Assembly (NCBI GenBank): GCA_964512045.1
Contig: CAZEJK010000003.1
Location: 24,489-88,488 of the forward strand
DNA from: CAZEJK01 sp964512045
Lineage (GTDB): Bacteria; Acidobacteriota; Thermoanaerobaculia; Thermoanaerobaculales; Sulfomarinibacteraceae
Direction: 5' to 3'
Length of the DNA stretch: 64,000 nt
In this document: positions 47,860-56,588 of the stretch, piece after piece
Numbering within the stretch: position 1 is the stretch's first letter
Layout: each line of letters opens with the position of its first letter
Notes under the pieces: generated by a model
Database searches by the model: none
Seen by the model: only the letters and a program-made list of their open reading frames with translations
Told to the model about the DNA's origin: nothing
Program-made: the position numbers and the translations under genes

Positions 47860-48387
47860 ATGTATCAGATTTTGGACTGGTACGAAGCGATCCGCGACTT
47901 CCTCGACCTGGGGGGGCCGGTCCTCGTGGTCATCGGAGTCCTCACCGCTGTGATGTGGGTGCTGGTGTTCGAGCGGGTGATCTACTTCCGAACCGGTCAC
48001 CGCCGGTTGGTGGGTGAGGTGAAGAAGATCTGGGCCCGGCGGAGCGAACGAAGGTCATGGTACGCCCGCAAGATCCGGCTCGCTCTGATCTCGAGGGTCT
48101 CCGTGCACGCCAACGCCTATGTGGTTCTGATCAAGACCTTGGTGGCGCTGTGTCCTCTCCTGGGCCTGTTGGGCACTGTGACCGGGATGATCGAGGTCTT
48201 CGAGGTGATGGCGTTCACCGGTTCGGGCAACCCCCGCCTCATGGCGGCCGGTGTCTCCAAGGCGACGATTCCCACCATGGGGGGAATGGTCGCCGCGCTC
48301 TCGGGAGTGTTCGCATCGACGTTGATAGCTCGTTACGTGCACCGTCAGGTGGAGCACCTGCGGTCAGAACTCACAACGCGAGGGTAG
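47860..48387 (+). CDS. exbB: ExbB-type proton-channel protein
   Basis: A 175-residue MotA/TolQ/ExbB protein with three membrane helices. The conserved segment reads VLIKTLVALCPLLGLLGTVTGMIEVFEVMAFTGSGNPRLMAAGVSKATIPTMGGMVAALSGVFAS when viewed as a whole (residues about 85 to 150), with the Thr and Pro residues that line the channel. It lacks the long periplasmic part of the preceding TtpC-like protein. With ExbD it forms the stator that couples proton motive force to TonB. It overlaps nothing and is followed by exbD after three bases. Confidence 0.93.
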   Translation: MYQILDWYEAIRDFLDLGGPVLVVIGVLTAVMWVLVFERVIYFRTGHRRLVGEVKKIWARRSERRSWYARKIRLALISRVSVHANAYVVLIKTLVALCPLLGLLGTVTGMIEVFEVMAFTGSGNPRLMAAGVSKATIPTMGGMVAALSGVFASTLIARYVHRQVEHLRSELTTRG

Positions 48388-48390
48388 GGT

Positions 48391-48798
48391 ATGCGCCGCA
48401 GCTTCGGGCACGTTCAGCATACGGACGACGAGACCGAGATCAACCTGACACCGATGCTCGACGTCGTGTTCATCATGTTGATCTTTTTCATCGTGACGGC
48501 CTCGTTTATCAAGGAATCGGGTATCGATGTCAACCGTCCGTCGGCAGCGACGACGGTGGTGAAGGAGAAAGGGAATATCCTGGTGGCGATCACGGCATCG
48601 GGACAGGTCTGGATCGATCGGCGGCAGGTCGATCCGCGCGCTGTCCGTGCGCATATCGAGCGGTTGCACGCCGAGAACCCGCAAGGCAGTGTCGTCATCC
48701 AGGCCGACAAGAAGTCAACGACCGAGATGCTGGTCCAGGTGATGGACGCAGCTCGTCAGGCTGGGGTCTATAATGTCTCCATTGCGGCACAAGAGTGA
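48391..48798 (+). CDS. exbD: ExbD-type stator protein
   Basis: A 135-residue ExbD/TolR protein. The single membrane helix carries the proton-carrying Asp in EINLTPMLDVVFIMLIFF, and the periplasmic domain ends with VVIQADKKSTTEMLVQVMDAARQAGV, typical of the family. It sits between exbB (three-base gap) and tonB (three-base gap), so the stoichiometry of the energiser is probably set by translational coupling. Confidence 0.95.
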   Translation: MRRSFGHVQHTDDETEINLTPMLDVVFIMLIFFIVTASFIKESGIDVNRPSAATTVVKEKGNILVAITASGQVWIDRRQVDPRAVRAHIERLHAENPQGSVVIQADKKSTTEMLVQVMDAARQAGVYNVSIAAQE

Positions 48799-48801
48799 GG
48801 C

Positions 48802-49440
48802 ATGATCATCAGGTTCGCCATTGCCGTTGTGCTGGGCGCCGCCGTCGCGTTCGGGCTCCTGTTTTTAATGCAGGCGTTGATCGCGACTGGCCATAGCGCC
48901 TTGACCGAGACGGAGGACGCGCGGGTGGTGGACTTCGTGCGGGTCGAGCGGGAGGAGACCGTCGAGCGCAAGCGCGATCGGCGGCCGGACCGACCGCCGA
49001 ACCCCGATGCGCCGCCACCGGAGGCCCCGCAACCCTCGTTGGACAACGCCGCCGACAGCGCCGAGGCGTCGCAGGCGGTTCGGGTTTCGGAGCAGGCGCC
49101 CGTGCCGGTCGCCGAGGTGGCCATGGAGGTCAGTGCGGGTTTCGGGGTGTCCGATGGAGCGGCGGACGGCGACTACCTGCCGATCGTGAAGGTGGCGCCC
49201 GTGTACCCCCGGCGGGCGGTCGACCTGGGAATCGAAGGGTACGTGATTGTCGAGTTCACCGTGACGAAGAGCGGATCAGTGAGGGACCCGGTCGTGATCG
49301 AGTATCACCCGAGCAAGATCTTCAACAAGGCGGCGATCGAAGCAGCTCTCAAGTTCAAGTACAAGCCGAGGATCGTGAACGGAGAGCCGATCGAGGTCCA
49401 GGGTGTGCTGAACAAGATCACCTTCAGGTTGGAAGATTGA
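48802..49440 (+). CDS. tonB: TonB protein
   Basis: A 212-residue TonB. The N-terminal anchor is RFAIAVVLGAAVAFGLLFLMQALIA; the linker is only moderately Pro-rich (RRPDRPPNPDAPPPEAPQP). The C-terminal domain starts at YLPIVKVAPVYPRRAVDLGIEGYVIVEFTV and ends with YKPRIVNGEPIEVQGVLNKITF. The short linker is typical of TonB2-type proteins, which need TtpC to reach receptors. It would energise the two TonB-dependent receptors of this window. Confidence 0.94.
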   Translation: MIIRFAIAVVLGAAVAFGLLFLMQALIATGHSALTETEDARVVDFVRVEREETVERKRDRRPDRPPNPDAPPPEAPQPSLDNAADSAEASQAVRVSEQAPVPVAEVAMEVSAGFGVSDGAADGDYLPIVKVAPVYPRRAVDLGIEGYVIVEFTVTKSGSVRDPVVIEYHPSKIFNKAAIEAALKFKYKPRIVNGEPIEVQGVLNKITFRLED

Positions 49441-50793
49441 GTGCGAAGGGATGGTGCGTCGGTGACCATGAGCTGGCAGAACGACCGTCATCAGGCGTCC
49501 AAGCTGTGGCGACGGAGAGCCTCGAGAGCAACGATCGTGGTGGCGATCGTGTGCTGGGTTGTGGGCCCGGTCGGAGCCCAGCAGGACGACGAGCGATCGT
49601 TCGAGAATGTGGAGACCGAGATCCAGGAGTCGATGCGCAACGCCGTCTATCAGGAGCTGGCGAAGGCGCAGGCTCACGCGGAGGCCAGTGAGTTCACGGA
49701 GGCGTTGCAGCTGCTCGATACGCTGCGTGAAAAAGAGGAGCTGAACAGCTACGAGCTGGCGCAGGCCTGGAACCTGTACGCCTACATCTACTACGCGCAA
49801 GACGACTACCCGAAGGCGATCACGGCCTATGAACGGCTGCTCAAGCAGCCGAAGCTGCCTCCCGCCCTCGAGGCCAGCACGGTTCAAACGCTGAGCCAAC
49901 TGTACTTCGTGACATCTCGCTGGGATCGAGCGATCGAGATGCTCGAGCGCCGGTTGGCGGCAGACGATGACCCGGAGCCGAAGATCTACGAAATGCTCGC
50001 GCAGGCGCACTACCAAGACACGAGCTATCGGCAGGCATTGGCGCCGGCGAAGAAGGCGATCGAGCTGACCTTGAAGAGCGGCGAGCAGCCTGGCGAGAAC
50101 CTGTACGTGCTGCTCCGAGTGCTCCACCACGAGCTCAAGCAGCTCGACGAGGTGGAGTCCGTCCTCGGGGAGCTGATCCGGCGGTATCCGAAGCGGCAGT
50201 ACTGGATGCAGCTGGTCTCCCTGTACGGTGAGATGGGGGACGAAGACAAGCAGCTTCGTGCTCTCGAGCTGGCTCATATGCAGGGGTTTCTCACCACCCA
50301 GACGCAGGTCGTGACGCTTGCCAGTCTGCTGCTCAAGCACGACCTTCCGTACAAGGCCGGGAAGGTTCTGGCGAGCGGCCTAGAGGAAGGCACCATCGAA
50401 GGGACGAAGGAGCACTGGCGCCTGCTTGCTCAGGCGTGGACCCTTGCCCAGGAGCATGAGAAGGCGATTCCGGCACTGCAGCGCGCGGCGGCGATGTCAG
50501 AGGATGGAGAGCTGGAGGTCATCCTGGCGCAGAGCTACATCAACCTCGATCGCCACGAGCAGGCCATCGAGGCCCTGAGAGCTGCACTCCGCAAGGGTGG
50601 CCTGCGACGGCCGGACCAGGCCCAGATCATGCTCGGCCAGACGCTGTTCCAGCTCGAGCGGTTCGCCGAGGCGAGGGAGGCGTTCGAAGCGGCCCAGTCC
50701 GATTCGCGGAGCGGTCAGCTGGCCTCCCAGTGGCTCAGCTACATCGAGCGGGAGGTCGACCGCCAATCGCAGCTCGCCAGTGCGGCAGAGTAG
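49441..50793 (+). CDS. TPR-repeat periplasmic protein of the TonB2 operon
   Basis: A protein of about 450 residues with a hydrophobic export or anchor segment near residue 30 (TIVVAIVCWVVGPVGAQQ) and many tetratricopeptide repeats from about residue 60 (AEASEFTEALQLLDTLREKEE, YYAQDDYPKAITAYERLLKQP and later RHEQAIEALRAALRKGGLRRP). TPR proteins end this operon in many gammaproteobacteria, where they are thought to help the accessory TonB complex. The exact start is unsure: GTG at 49441 directly after the tonB stop, GTG at 49462 or ATG at 49468. Confidence 0.88.
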   Translation: MRRDGASVTMSWQNDRHQASKLWRRRASRATIVVAIVCWVVGPVGAQQDDERSFENVETEIQESMRNAVYQELAKAQAHAEASEFTEALQLLDTLREKEELNSYELAQAWNLYAYIYYAQDDYPKAITAYERLLKQPKLPPALEASTVQTLSQLYFVTSRWDRAIEMLERRLAADDDPEPKIYEMLAQAHYQDTSYRQALAPAKKAIELTLKSGEQPGENLYVLLRVLHHELKQLDEVESVLGELIRRYPKRQYWMQLVSLYGEMGDEDKQLRALELAHMQGFLTTQTQVVTLASLLLKHDLPYKAGKVLASGLEEGTIEGTKEHWRLLAQAWTLAQEHEKAIPALQRAAAMSEDGELEVILAQSYINLDRHEQAIEALRAALRKGGLRRPDQAQIMLGQTLFQLERFAEAREAFEAAQSDSRSGQLASQWLSYIEREVDRQSQLASAAE

Positions 50794-50859
50794 GTCCGCG
50801 CTCCCTGTATGCACGGCTGGAAGCGGGACGTTACCAGCCACAGCAGTCTGCAACGGTTT

Positions 50860-51170
50860 GGACCGCGGACGTCCGCCGGCCATCCTCCTACCGATTGGAC
50901 CGCGGACGTTCCGCCGGCCATCGTCCTGCCGATAGGAGCGCGGACGTCCCGTCCGCAGGATTGGGCTTCGGAGAACACGAGCTCATGTTCTCTGGCAGAG
51001 GTGGCGTGGCATCTGGGCCTGCACCGTGCTCGGATGCGGACAAGATGTCCGCGGTCCGTGCGAGGGCGTGAGCGAGCAGGATGATGGCGTTCAGCGTGCG
51101 TCAGGAGCGCGGACGTCCCGTTGGCCACCGTCCTACCGATCGGACCGCGGACGTCCCGTCCGCAGGATTG
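50860..51170. repeat. Cluster of tandem palindromic GCGGACGTCC repeats
   Basis: A unit of about 38 bases (CGCGGACGTCCGCCGGCCAT, then a CCTACCGAT part) occurs in tandem from 50860, with palindromes at 50865, 50901, 50940, 51036, 51110 and 51147. The related hairpin GCGGACGTCCCGTCCGC occurs at 50940 and 51147. It fills the gap between the TPR and dockerin genes (50794-51307), where no gene is supported. Confidence 0.8.
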
Positions 51171-51307
51171 AGCAACGGCGAGCGTCATCTGGTGGGCTTT
51201 CGTCCTGGCGCCGTGCAAAGGCGACGTCAGTCCTCTCGAATCCACGTCGCCGCCAGGAGTGTGCTCGCCGTCACAGGCGTGTTTGTGAAGACGGGTAGAC
51301 TGAAGGC

Positions 51308-52957
51308 ATGCGCACAGTCGAGGGTTCGTGTGGTTGGACGATCGCCTCAATGGTGGTGGTGTCTCTGAGCGTCGCGGCGGCAGTGGGCGCGCAGACGTTC
51401 TGGGTCGATACCGCCGGCAGCGATAGCCTCGGCAACGGCAGCTCGGGCAACCCCTGGGCGTCGATCTCGCACGCCATCGACCAGGTGCCAGACGGCGCCG
51501 AGATCGTGGTGGCGTCGGGGACGTACAACGGCCGCGTCCGGCTTGATGGACAGTTTGCCACTGGCGTGACGGTGCGTTCCGAGGTTCCGTATCAGGCACG
51601 CCTGCGCCACGCGACGGTGGCGCCTGAAGGCGGCCAGGTCGTCATCTGCTACCGGGGCCAGGGCATCACCCTGGAAGGGTTCGACATCGCCCACGATCCG
51701 GCGAATACCGGAGCGTTGGTCATCCATGTTCAGGACCTGCTCGGCACGGTCAACGGCTCCGGCGATGGCTCGGATGCGGTGGTGTCGCGGATCGTGCTGC
51801 GCAACAACATCATCCACGACTCCACCAACAACGACCTGCTGAAGATCAACAACGGCGCCGAAGACGTGCTCGTGGAGGGCAACCTGTTCTTCAATCAGGC
51901 GGGCTCGGACGAGCACATGGACATCAACAGCGTGGTCGGTGTCACCGTCCAGGACAACGTGTTCTTCAACGACTTTCCGTCGGGAAGCTCGGACACCAGC
52001 TCGTACGTCGTGATCAAGGACTCCAACGATGACGACGACAGCGTGCTCGGCTCGCACGACATCGTCGTGCGTCGCAACGTGTTCCTCAACTGGCAGGGGA
52101 GCACCGGTCACCACTTCGTGCGCGTCGGCGAGGACGGCAAGCCGTACCACGAGGCGTACGACGTGCTGATCGAGAACAACCTGATGCTTGGCAACTCAGA
52201 CCAGATGATCCGATCATCGTACGGCGTGCAGGGCGCCCGCGACGTGATCTACCGCCACAACACCGTGGTGGGCGATCTTCCGGCGCGGGCGTACGGCGCT
52301 CGGCTGATCACGTACGGTCCCAACCCTCCGAACGACGCACTCAGCTTCTTCGGTAACGTCTGGTCCGATCCTACAGGCACCATGGGCAGCGAGGCCGACT
52401 CGACCGCTGACTTCGCCGAGTCACCCGATGCGCAGAACGAAACCGTGACCATCAACGCCAACCTGTACTGGAACGGCGGCTCTGCGCTTCCGGCGGACAG
52501 CTCGCAGCAGGTGCACATTACCGACGACGTGGCGCGGATCGAGGGGGATCCTCTTTTGCCCGATCAGTCGAGCCTGGTGGTGCCGTCATGGAACGGATCG
52601 TCGTTTGCCGATGGTTCATCGACGATCCGTCAGGTCTTCGAGCGGCTGGTCGCCGACTACGGGACACCGGTCGGCGGTAGCCCGGTGGTCGATGCTGCCG
52701 ACCCGACGACTGCACCGGTGGACGACATCCTCGGTGTGGATCGGGGCGGCGATCCGGATCTCGGCTGTGTCGAGGTCGATCCCGGTCCGCTGGTGGGCGA
52801 CGTGGATGGCGATGGCGATCGTGATCGCGACGACTTGACCGCGTTGCTCGATCACCTGTTCGGTGTACTGGTGGCGCCCGACCCGGACGTGGACGGTTCG
52901 GGGAACGTGGACGCAGCCGATGTCAGCGCGCTGGTCGTACGGTTACGCTTCGGTTGA
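51308..52957 (+). CDS. Secreted parallel-beta-helix protein with C-terminal dockerin-like domain
   Basis: A 549-residue protein. Signal region IASMVVVSLSVAAAVGAQT, then the DUF1565-like start TFWVDTAGSDSLGNGSSGNPWASISHAIDQVPDG, and right-handed beta-helix coils through residue 400 (NNIIHDSTNNDLLKINNGAED, VLVEGNLFFNQAG, YDVLIENNLMLGNSD). The last 55 residues hold two calcium-binding dockerin-type loops (DVDGDGDRDRDD and DVDGSGNVDAAD). Such folds act on polysaccharides, but no catalytic residues could be fixed. In bacteria without cellulosomes such dockerin-like tails occur on secreted proteins of unclear anchoring. It stands alone between two repeat regions. Confidence 0.85.
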   Translation: MRTVEGSCGWTIASMVVVSLSVAAAVGAQTFWVDTAGSDSLGNGSSGNPWASISHAIDQVPDGAEIVVASGTYNGRVRLDGQFATGVTVRSEVPYQARLRHATVAPEGGQVVICYRGQGITLEGFDIAHDPANTGALVIHVQDLLGTVNGSGDGSDAVVSRIVLRNNIIHDSTNNDLLKINNGAEDVLVEGNLFFNQAGSDEHMDINSVVGVTVQDNVFFNDFPSGSSDTSSYVVIKDSNDDDDSVLGSHDIVVRRNVFLNWQGSTGHHFVRVGEDGKPYHEAYDVLIENNLMLGNSDQMIRSSYGVQGARDVIYRHNTVVGDLPARAYGARLITYGPNPPNDALSFFGNVWSDPTGTMGSEADSTADFAESPDAQNETVTINANLYWNGGSALPADSSQQVHITDDVARIEGDPLLPDQSSLVVPSWNGSSFADGSSTIRQVFERLVADYGTPVGGSPVVDAADPTTAPVDDILGVDRGGDPDLGCVEVDPGPLVGDVDGDGDRDRDDLTALLDHLFGVLVAPDPDVDGSGNVDAADVSALVVRLRFG

Positions 52958-52984
52958 TCCCCGTGAGCGGCAGCTCGTGATCAG

Positions 52985-53222
52985 CGCGCGCCGAGGGCCG
53001 CGCGCAAAGCGGTGCTCAGGAGGCGCCGGTCCCATGGCTGGGGGGCTGTTCGCCATGAGCCGTTGACGGTGAGCTTCCCCACCCACTCAGTCTCACCCGC
53101 AGAAGCAACGGCGCCGCGGCCTGGTGCGGGCCCGGAATCCGACGCCGGTCCCGCCAGCCGGATCCCGGCTCCCCGGCCCCCGGCCCCCGGCAATACTGCC
53201 TCACTTCGTCGAAGATGTGCAG
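52985..53222. repeat. Dispersed intergenic repeat, copy D
   Basis: Blocks GCGGTGCTCAGGAGGCGCCG, CCCCACCCACTCAGTCTCAC, CGCAGAAGCAACGGCGCC, a GC-rich stretch with CCCGGC repeats and the end CTTCGTCGAAGATGTG follow the order of copies A to C. The region 52958-53240 has no gene. Confidence 0.65.
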
Positions 53223-53241
53223 GTCTTCAGCCGTTCGCGGT

Positions 53242-53261
53242 ATGTATGGTACGATGTATGG
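53242..53261 (+). promoter_or_regulatory. Direct repeats before the RHH antitoxin
   Basis: Two ATGTATGG repeats (53242-53249 and 53254-53261) lie 12 bases apart directly before the antitoxin ATG. A ribbon-helix-helix dimer could bind here to control its own operon. Confidence 0.4.
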
Positions 53262-53262
53262 C

Positions 53263-53490
53263 ATGGTGAAGACCACGGTGTACCTGCCCGCCGACCTCAA
53301 GGTCTCGCTCGAACGCCTGGCGGCAGAGCGGGGTCTTTCGGAAGCCGAGCTCATCCGCGAGGCGCTCCGCACGATGCTCGATGCCGCAGCTCCAGCGCGA
53401 CCGCGGCTGCCGCTCGTACCACATGCGCTCGGTGACCCGACCGCTGCGGAGAGAACGGATGAGCTTCTCGAGGGCTTCGGCGGACGATGA
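53263..53490 (+). CDS. Ribbon-helix-helix (CopG-like) antitoxin
   Basis: A 75-residue protein with the RHH strand-helix-helix at the N-terminus (MVKTTVYLPADLKVSLERLA, then GLSEAELIREALRTML) and a proline-rich hinge before an acidic toxin-binding tail (TDELLEGFGG). It overlaps the PIN toxin by four bases. The antitoxin should repress the pair and neutralise the toxin. The ATG at 53263 is chosen because RHH similarity starts there. Confidence 0.92.
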   Translation: MVKTTVYLPADLKVSLERLAAERGLSEAELIREALRTMLDAAAPARPRLPLVPHALGDPTAAERTDELLEGFGGR

Positions 53491-53906
53491 TCCTCCTCGA
53501 CACCAGCGGGCTCCTTGCAGCGTTGTTCGCAGACCAGCGACAGCACTCGCTCTGTGCTCAGGCTCTGCTCCAGGCCTCTCCGCCACTGCTGCTGTCGCCT
53601 TTCGTTCTCGCGGAGCTGGACTACTTGGTCGGCAAGCTCGCCGGAGTGGATGTGGAGCTCGAGCTGCTCGACGAGGTTGCCCGCGGAGCCTACCAGCTCT
53701 GTGAGTTCACAGGTCACGACATCGACGAGGCGAAGGCCGTGGTCAAGCGGTACGCGGACCTCGCGATCGGCTTGGCCGACGCGTCCATCGCCGTGCTGTC
53801 GCGTCGGTACTCGTGCCTCGACCTGCTCACCCTGGACGAGCGTCACTTCCGCGTCATCGTGGGCGCTGACGACAGGTGCTTCCGGATCCTCCCGCAGGAC
53901 CTCTGA
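53487..53906 (+). CDS. vapC: PIN-domain toxin (VapC-like ribonuclease)
   Basis: A 139-residue PIN domain with Asp in ILLDTSGLLAALFA, Glu in VLAELDYLV, Asp in GLADASIAVLSRRY and Asp in LLTLDERHF, so all four acidic residues of the nuclease site are present. The subgroup differs from the PIN toxin at 1687, with which it shares only the fold. It is coupled to the RHH antitoxin by a four-base overlap and should be an RNase controlled by it. Confidence 0.93.
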   Translation: MILLDTSGLLAALFADQRQHSLCAQALLQASPPLLLSPFVLAELDYLVGKLAGVDVELELLDEVARGAYQLCEFTGHDIDEAKAVVKRYADLAIGLADASIAVLSRRYSCLDLLTLDERHFRVIVGADDRCFRILPQDL

Positions 53907-53987
53907 CTCCAGCGCGACTGCGGGCCGCACGCAAAGCGACATCGCGCCTGGCACGCTCTTTCGTTCTTCAGGATGGTCCTGTCGGCC

Positions 53988-54296
53988 TCAGTCCCCGGCG
54001 CTCATTCGGGCGCGGATCTTGGCTCCGGGCGACCTCTGGAGAACCTCGAGCGTCCAACGGCTCCCATCGCCAAGCTCCTCGCGGAAGTCGAAGTGCGTGG
54101 AGCGGCGCGGTGCAACATCGCCCTCCTCGACGACAAGACGGAGGTCGCGTTCGCCCTGTGGCAGAGCCCACCTTCGATGGACCCTGCCAACCGGAACGGT
54201 GTCGTCCCCTGAGTCGAGCTGGATGGTGTCGAACACGTTGCCGTCCATCCGCAGCTCGATGCGGCCTGGGCGCTTGCACAGATTGCACTTCTCCAT
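53988..54296 (-). CDS. Hypothetical protein
   Basis: A 102-residue frame with a Cys-containing start (MEKCNLCKRPGRIELRMDG) and a strand-rich middle (FDTIQLDSGDDTVPVGRVHR, RDLRLVVEEGDVA, RWTLEVLQR). Its amino acid use looks more like a real protein than the overlapping plus-strand frames. The ribosome site is weak (AAGAG). It is convergent with the PIN toxin gene, with 81 bases between them. I do not recognise a family. Confidence 0.4.
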   Translation of the reverse strand: MEKCNLCKRPGRIELRMDGNVFDTIQLDSGDDTVPVGRVHRRWALPQGERDLRLVVEEGDVAPRRSTHFDFREELGDGSRWTLEVLQRSPGAKIRARMSAGD

Positions 54297-54456
54297 GCAG
54301 CTCTTACCACTGCCACACCACGATGGCGGTTGGGATGTCTGTCATCCCGGGGGTTTCTGGGCTGTGCTTGGACCTGGCATACGGGTTGCGTTGCCAAGGG
54401 CCGGAACCACGGCCCTGGTCTCAAAAGGGCGGGTCAGGTGAGGAAGGAGTCCTCTG

Positions 54457-54681
54457 ATGAAGCTCAACGCGCGAGTTCTGATTGGCACCATTCTGATCGT
54501 CGCCGGTGTCCTGGCGGTCGTGATGGGTGGGTTCTCGTATACCCAGGAACGTGAGGCCGCCGATATCGGTCCTGTGGAGATCCAGGTGGAAGAGCAGAAA
54601 AGGGTGAACATTCCGCTGTGGGCAGGAGCGGCGGGCATCGTTGCCGGTGCGGTGGTGCTGGCTGTGTCTCGCAAGCGGTAG
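54457..54681 (+). CDS. DUF3185 membrane protein
   Basis: A 74-residue protein of the DUF3185 family: first helix VLIGTILIVAGVLAVVMGGFSYT, a polar middle ending in DIGPVEIQVEEQKRVNIPLW, and second helix AGAAGIVAGAVVLAVSRKR. Members are small inner-membrane proteins of unknown role, often near envelope-stress genes. The gene opens a same-strand group with the OmpA-type lipoprotein (20 bases later) and GlsB-like gene. Confidence 0.9.
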   Translation: MKLNARVLIGTILIVAGVLAVVMGGFSYTQEREAADIGPVEIQVEEQKRVNIPLWAGAAGIVAGAVVLAVSRKR

Positions 54682-54701
54682 GTCCTGAGAGGAAGGTCAT
54701 C

Positions 54702-55373
54702 ATGACAGGGCATTGGATGTTCAGACGTCAGATGCTACCGGCATGTGCTGTGCTTTTGGCGGGAGCTTTGATCGGCACGGTATCCTGCATGTCGGGCGCG
54801 TATACCACGAAGCGGGACAAGACTGCGAAAGGGGCCGGGATCGGCGCTGCCGCAGGCGCCGTGCTCGGTGCAGTGGTCGGTGAGGGCGAGGCCGATAAGA
54901 TCCTGGCGGGAGCGGCCATTGGCGCCGGTATCGGCGCCGGCGTCGGCTCGTACATGGATGCGCAGGAGGAGAAGCTCGCCCGCATCCCTGGCACCACGGT
55001 CGAGCGGGTCGGTAAGGACAAGCTGCTGGTGCGTTTTGCTTCAGATGTGCTGTTCGCGGTCGATTCGTCGCAGCTTTCCGGTCAGGCACAGGGCACCCTG
55101 AGGGACGTGTCGCAGGTGCTGCTGGACTTCCCCAAGACAGCGGTCGTGGTCCAAGGTTTCACGGACTCGACCGGCTCGGAGGAGCACAACCTCGCGCTGT
55201 CAGAGCGCCGGGCGAGGTCGGTGATGAACGATCTCATCGGTCAAGGCGTCGATCCGGCGCGGATGACGGCGATCGGCCATGGGGAGAGCCACCCGGTTGC
55301 CACCAATGAGACGGCTCGGGGCCGCCAGCTCAACAGGCGTGTCTCCATCTTGCTCAAAGGAAAGGCCCGGTAG
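54702..55373 (+). CDS. OmpA-family lipoprotein with glycine-zipper segment
   Basis: A 223-residue protein. The lipobox is near residue 28 (GALIGTVSC). A glycine-zipper segment (GAGIGAAAGAVLGAVVGEG, AAIGAGIGAGVGSYMDAQE) follows, then the OmpA peptidoglycan-binding domain from about residue 105 (FASDVLFAVDSSQLSGQAQG, VVVQGFTDSTGSEEHNLALSERRARSV, IGHGESHPVATNETARGRQLNRRVSILL). It is anchored in the outer membrane and ties it to peptidoglycan. GAGAGGAAGG precedes the ATG. Confidence 0.92.
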   Translation: MTGHWMFRRQMLPACAVLLAGALIGTVSCMSGAYTTKRDKTAKGAGIGAAAGAVLGAVVGEGEADKILAGAAIGAGIGAGVGSYMDAQEEKLARIPGTTVERVGKDKLLVRFASDVLFAVDSSQLSGQAQGTLRDVSQVLLDFPKTAVVVQGFTDSTGSEEHNLALSERRARSVMNDLIGQGVDPARMTAIGHGESHPVATNETARGRQLNRRVSILLKGKAR

Positions 55374-55390
55374 GGCCGGAAGGAGCTCCA

Positions 55391-55660
55391 ATGACACTGC
55401 TCGATCTGATCGTGCTCCTGATTGTGGCGGGAGTATGCGGGGCGATCGCCCAGGCGATCACCGGCTTCTCACGCGGGGGCTGTTTGCTGGCCATCGGCGT
55501 TGGTTTCGTCGGCGCCCTGCTCGGCACATGGCTTGCCCGTGTCCTCGGCCTGCCGAGCTTCTTTGTGCTCAACATCGGAGGCACTGGCCTCCCAATCCTC
55601 TGGACTCTCATCGGCGGCGCTCTGTTTACCGCAATCCTGGCGGCGGTCAGCCGCGGCTAG
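55391..55660 (+). CDS. GlsB/YeaQ/YmgE-family membrane protein
   Basis: An 89-residue protein with three helices and the family pattern IVAGVCGAIAQAITGFSRGGCLLAIGVGFVGALLGTWLAR, ending in WTLIGGALFTAILAAVSRG. The family (transglycosylase-associated) is linked with envelope stress but has no proven enzyme activity. It follows the OmpA lipoprotein by 17 bases. Confidence 0.9.
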   Translation: MTLLDLIVLLIVAGVCGAIAQAITGFSRGGCLLAIGVGFVGALLGTWLARVLGLPSFFVLNIGGTGLPILWTLIGGALFTAILAAVSRG

Positions 55661-55876
55661 GCGCTGATGCGGGTGCTGGAACAGACGCACTACGGTGATC
55701 CGACTCCGTGCGGTGACTGCGGTGGCCGGACTGAGGAGTGATCGAAGGCAATCACGGGGTCGTCCCCAGTGAGGTCCCAGCAGCTTCCCGATGGCGATTC
55801 CTGAGTTCTACCAGCGACGATGCTGACACCAGCACGTGCTCGGCACGTTGCGGAAGATTCCAGAAAGGAAAGGGAC

Positions 55877-56419
55877 ATGAACAGAGATCTGACGACGATA
55901 TGGGTGGCTTCACTCTTCAGTCTGGTAGCGATGACGCTTCTGCTCAGCGGCTGCAGAAGCACCCATTCTGCCGGCGAGCAGGTGGACGATGCGTGGATCA
56001 CGTCGAAGGTGACAGCGAAGCTGACTGCGGATCCCGAGGTCAACGTCTTCGAGATCGATGTGGACTCCACGAACGGAGTGGTTCGTCTCAGCGGACTCGT
56101 CGATACCGATGTTCAACGGCGGGAGGCAGCGAAGCTCGCCTGGCGAACAGAGGGAGTCCGCGACGTGATCAACGATATTCGCCTCGGTGAGCAGACGGCA
56201 GGCGAGACCATCGATGACAGCTGGATCTCCTCGAAGGTCAAGGCCAAGCTGGCAGCAGACCCTGATGTGAACAAGCTCGATATCGATGTGGATGTGCTGG
56301 AGAGGGTCGTCACGCTCAGTGGGACCGTGAAGACCGACTATGCGAGGCGGCACGCCGAGGAGATCGCTCGGCATACCAAGGGAGTGATCGTTGTGAAGAA
56401 CCGGCTTGTCGTGGAGTAG
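55877..56419 (+). CDS. Double BON-domain lipoprotein
   Basis: A 180-residue lipoprotein (LLLSGCRS lipobox) with two BON domains: residues about 40 to 105 (DDAWITSKVTAKLTADPEVN, GVVRLSGLVDTDVQRREA) and 110 to 178 (DDSWISSKVKAKLAADPDVN, RVVTLSGTVKTDYARRHA). OsmY- and DolP-like BON proteins bind phospholipid and support envelope integrity. The start follows GAAAGGAAAGGG. It fits the local group of stress and envelope genes. Confidence 0.93.
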   Translation: MNRDLTTIWVASLFSLVAMTLLLSGCRSTHSAGEQVDDAWITSKVTAKLTADPEVNVFEIDVDSTNGVVRLSGLVDTDVQRREAAKLAWRTEGVRDVINDIRLGEQTAGETIDDSWISSKVKAKLAADPDVNKLDIDVDVLERVVTLSGTVKTDYARRHAEEIARHTKGVIVVKNRLVVE

Positions 56420-56588
56420 CATGGTCCGCGAAACGTCGCGCTGCGCGCGTTAGGAATCATGCTCCGCTTGGGTATCGTGGCCCGGCTGAGGTCCAGAGTA
56501 TCGTTCTGATTGGGTCACGACCCGAGCGCCCTCGCCGGATCGTGCTGGCTCATCGTGCAGCTGAGCTCGTGGGACCTCGAGGAGACGA

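Noticed and set aside
50860..51170. CRISPR array in the tandem GGACGT repeats
   Set aside because: The repeat units are palindromic, adjoin directly and vary in sequence; there are no regular unique spacers and no cas genes.
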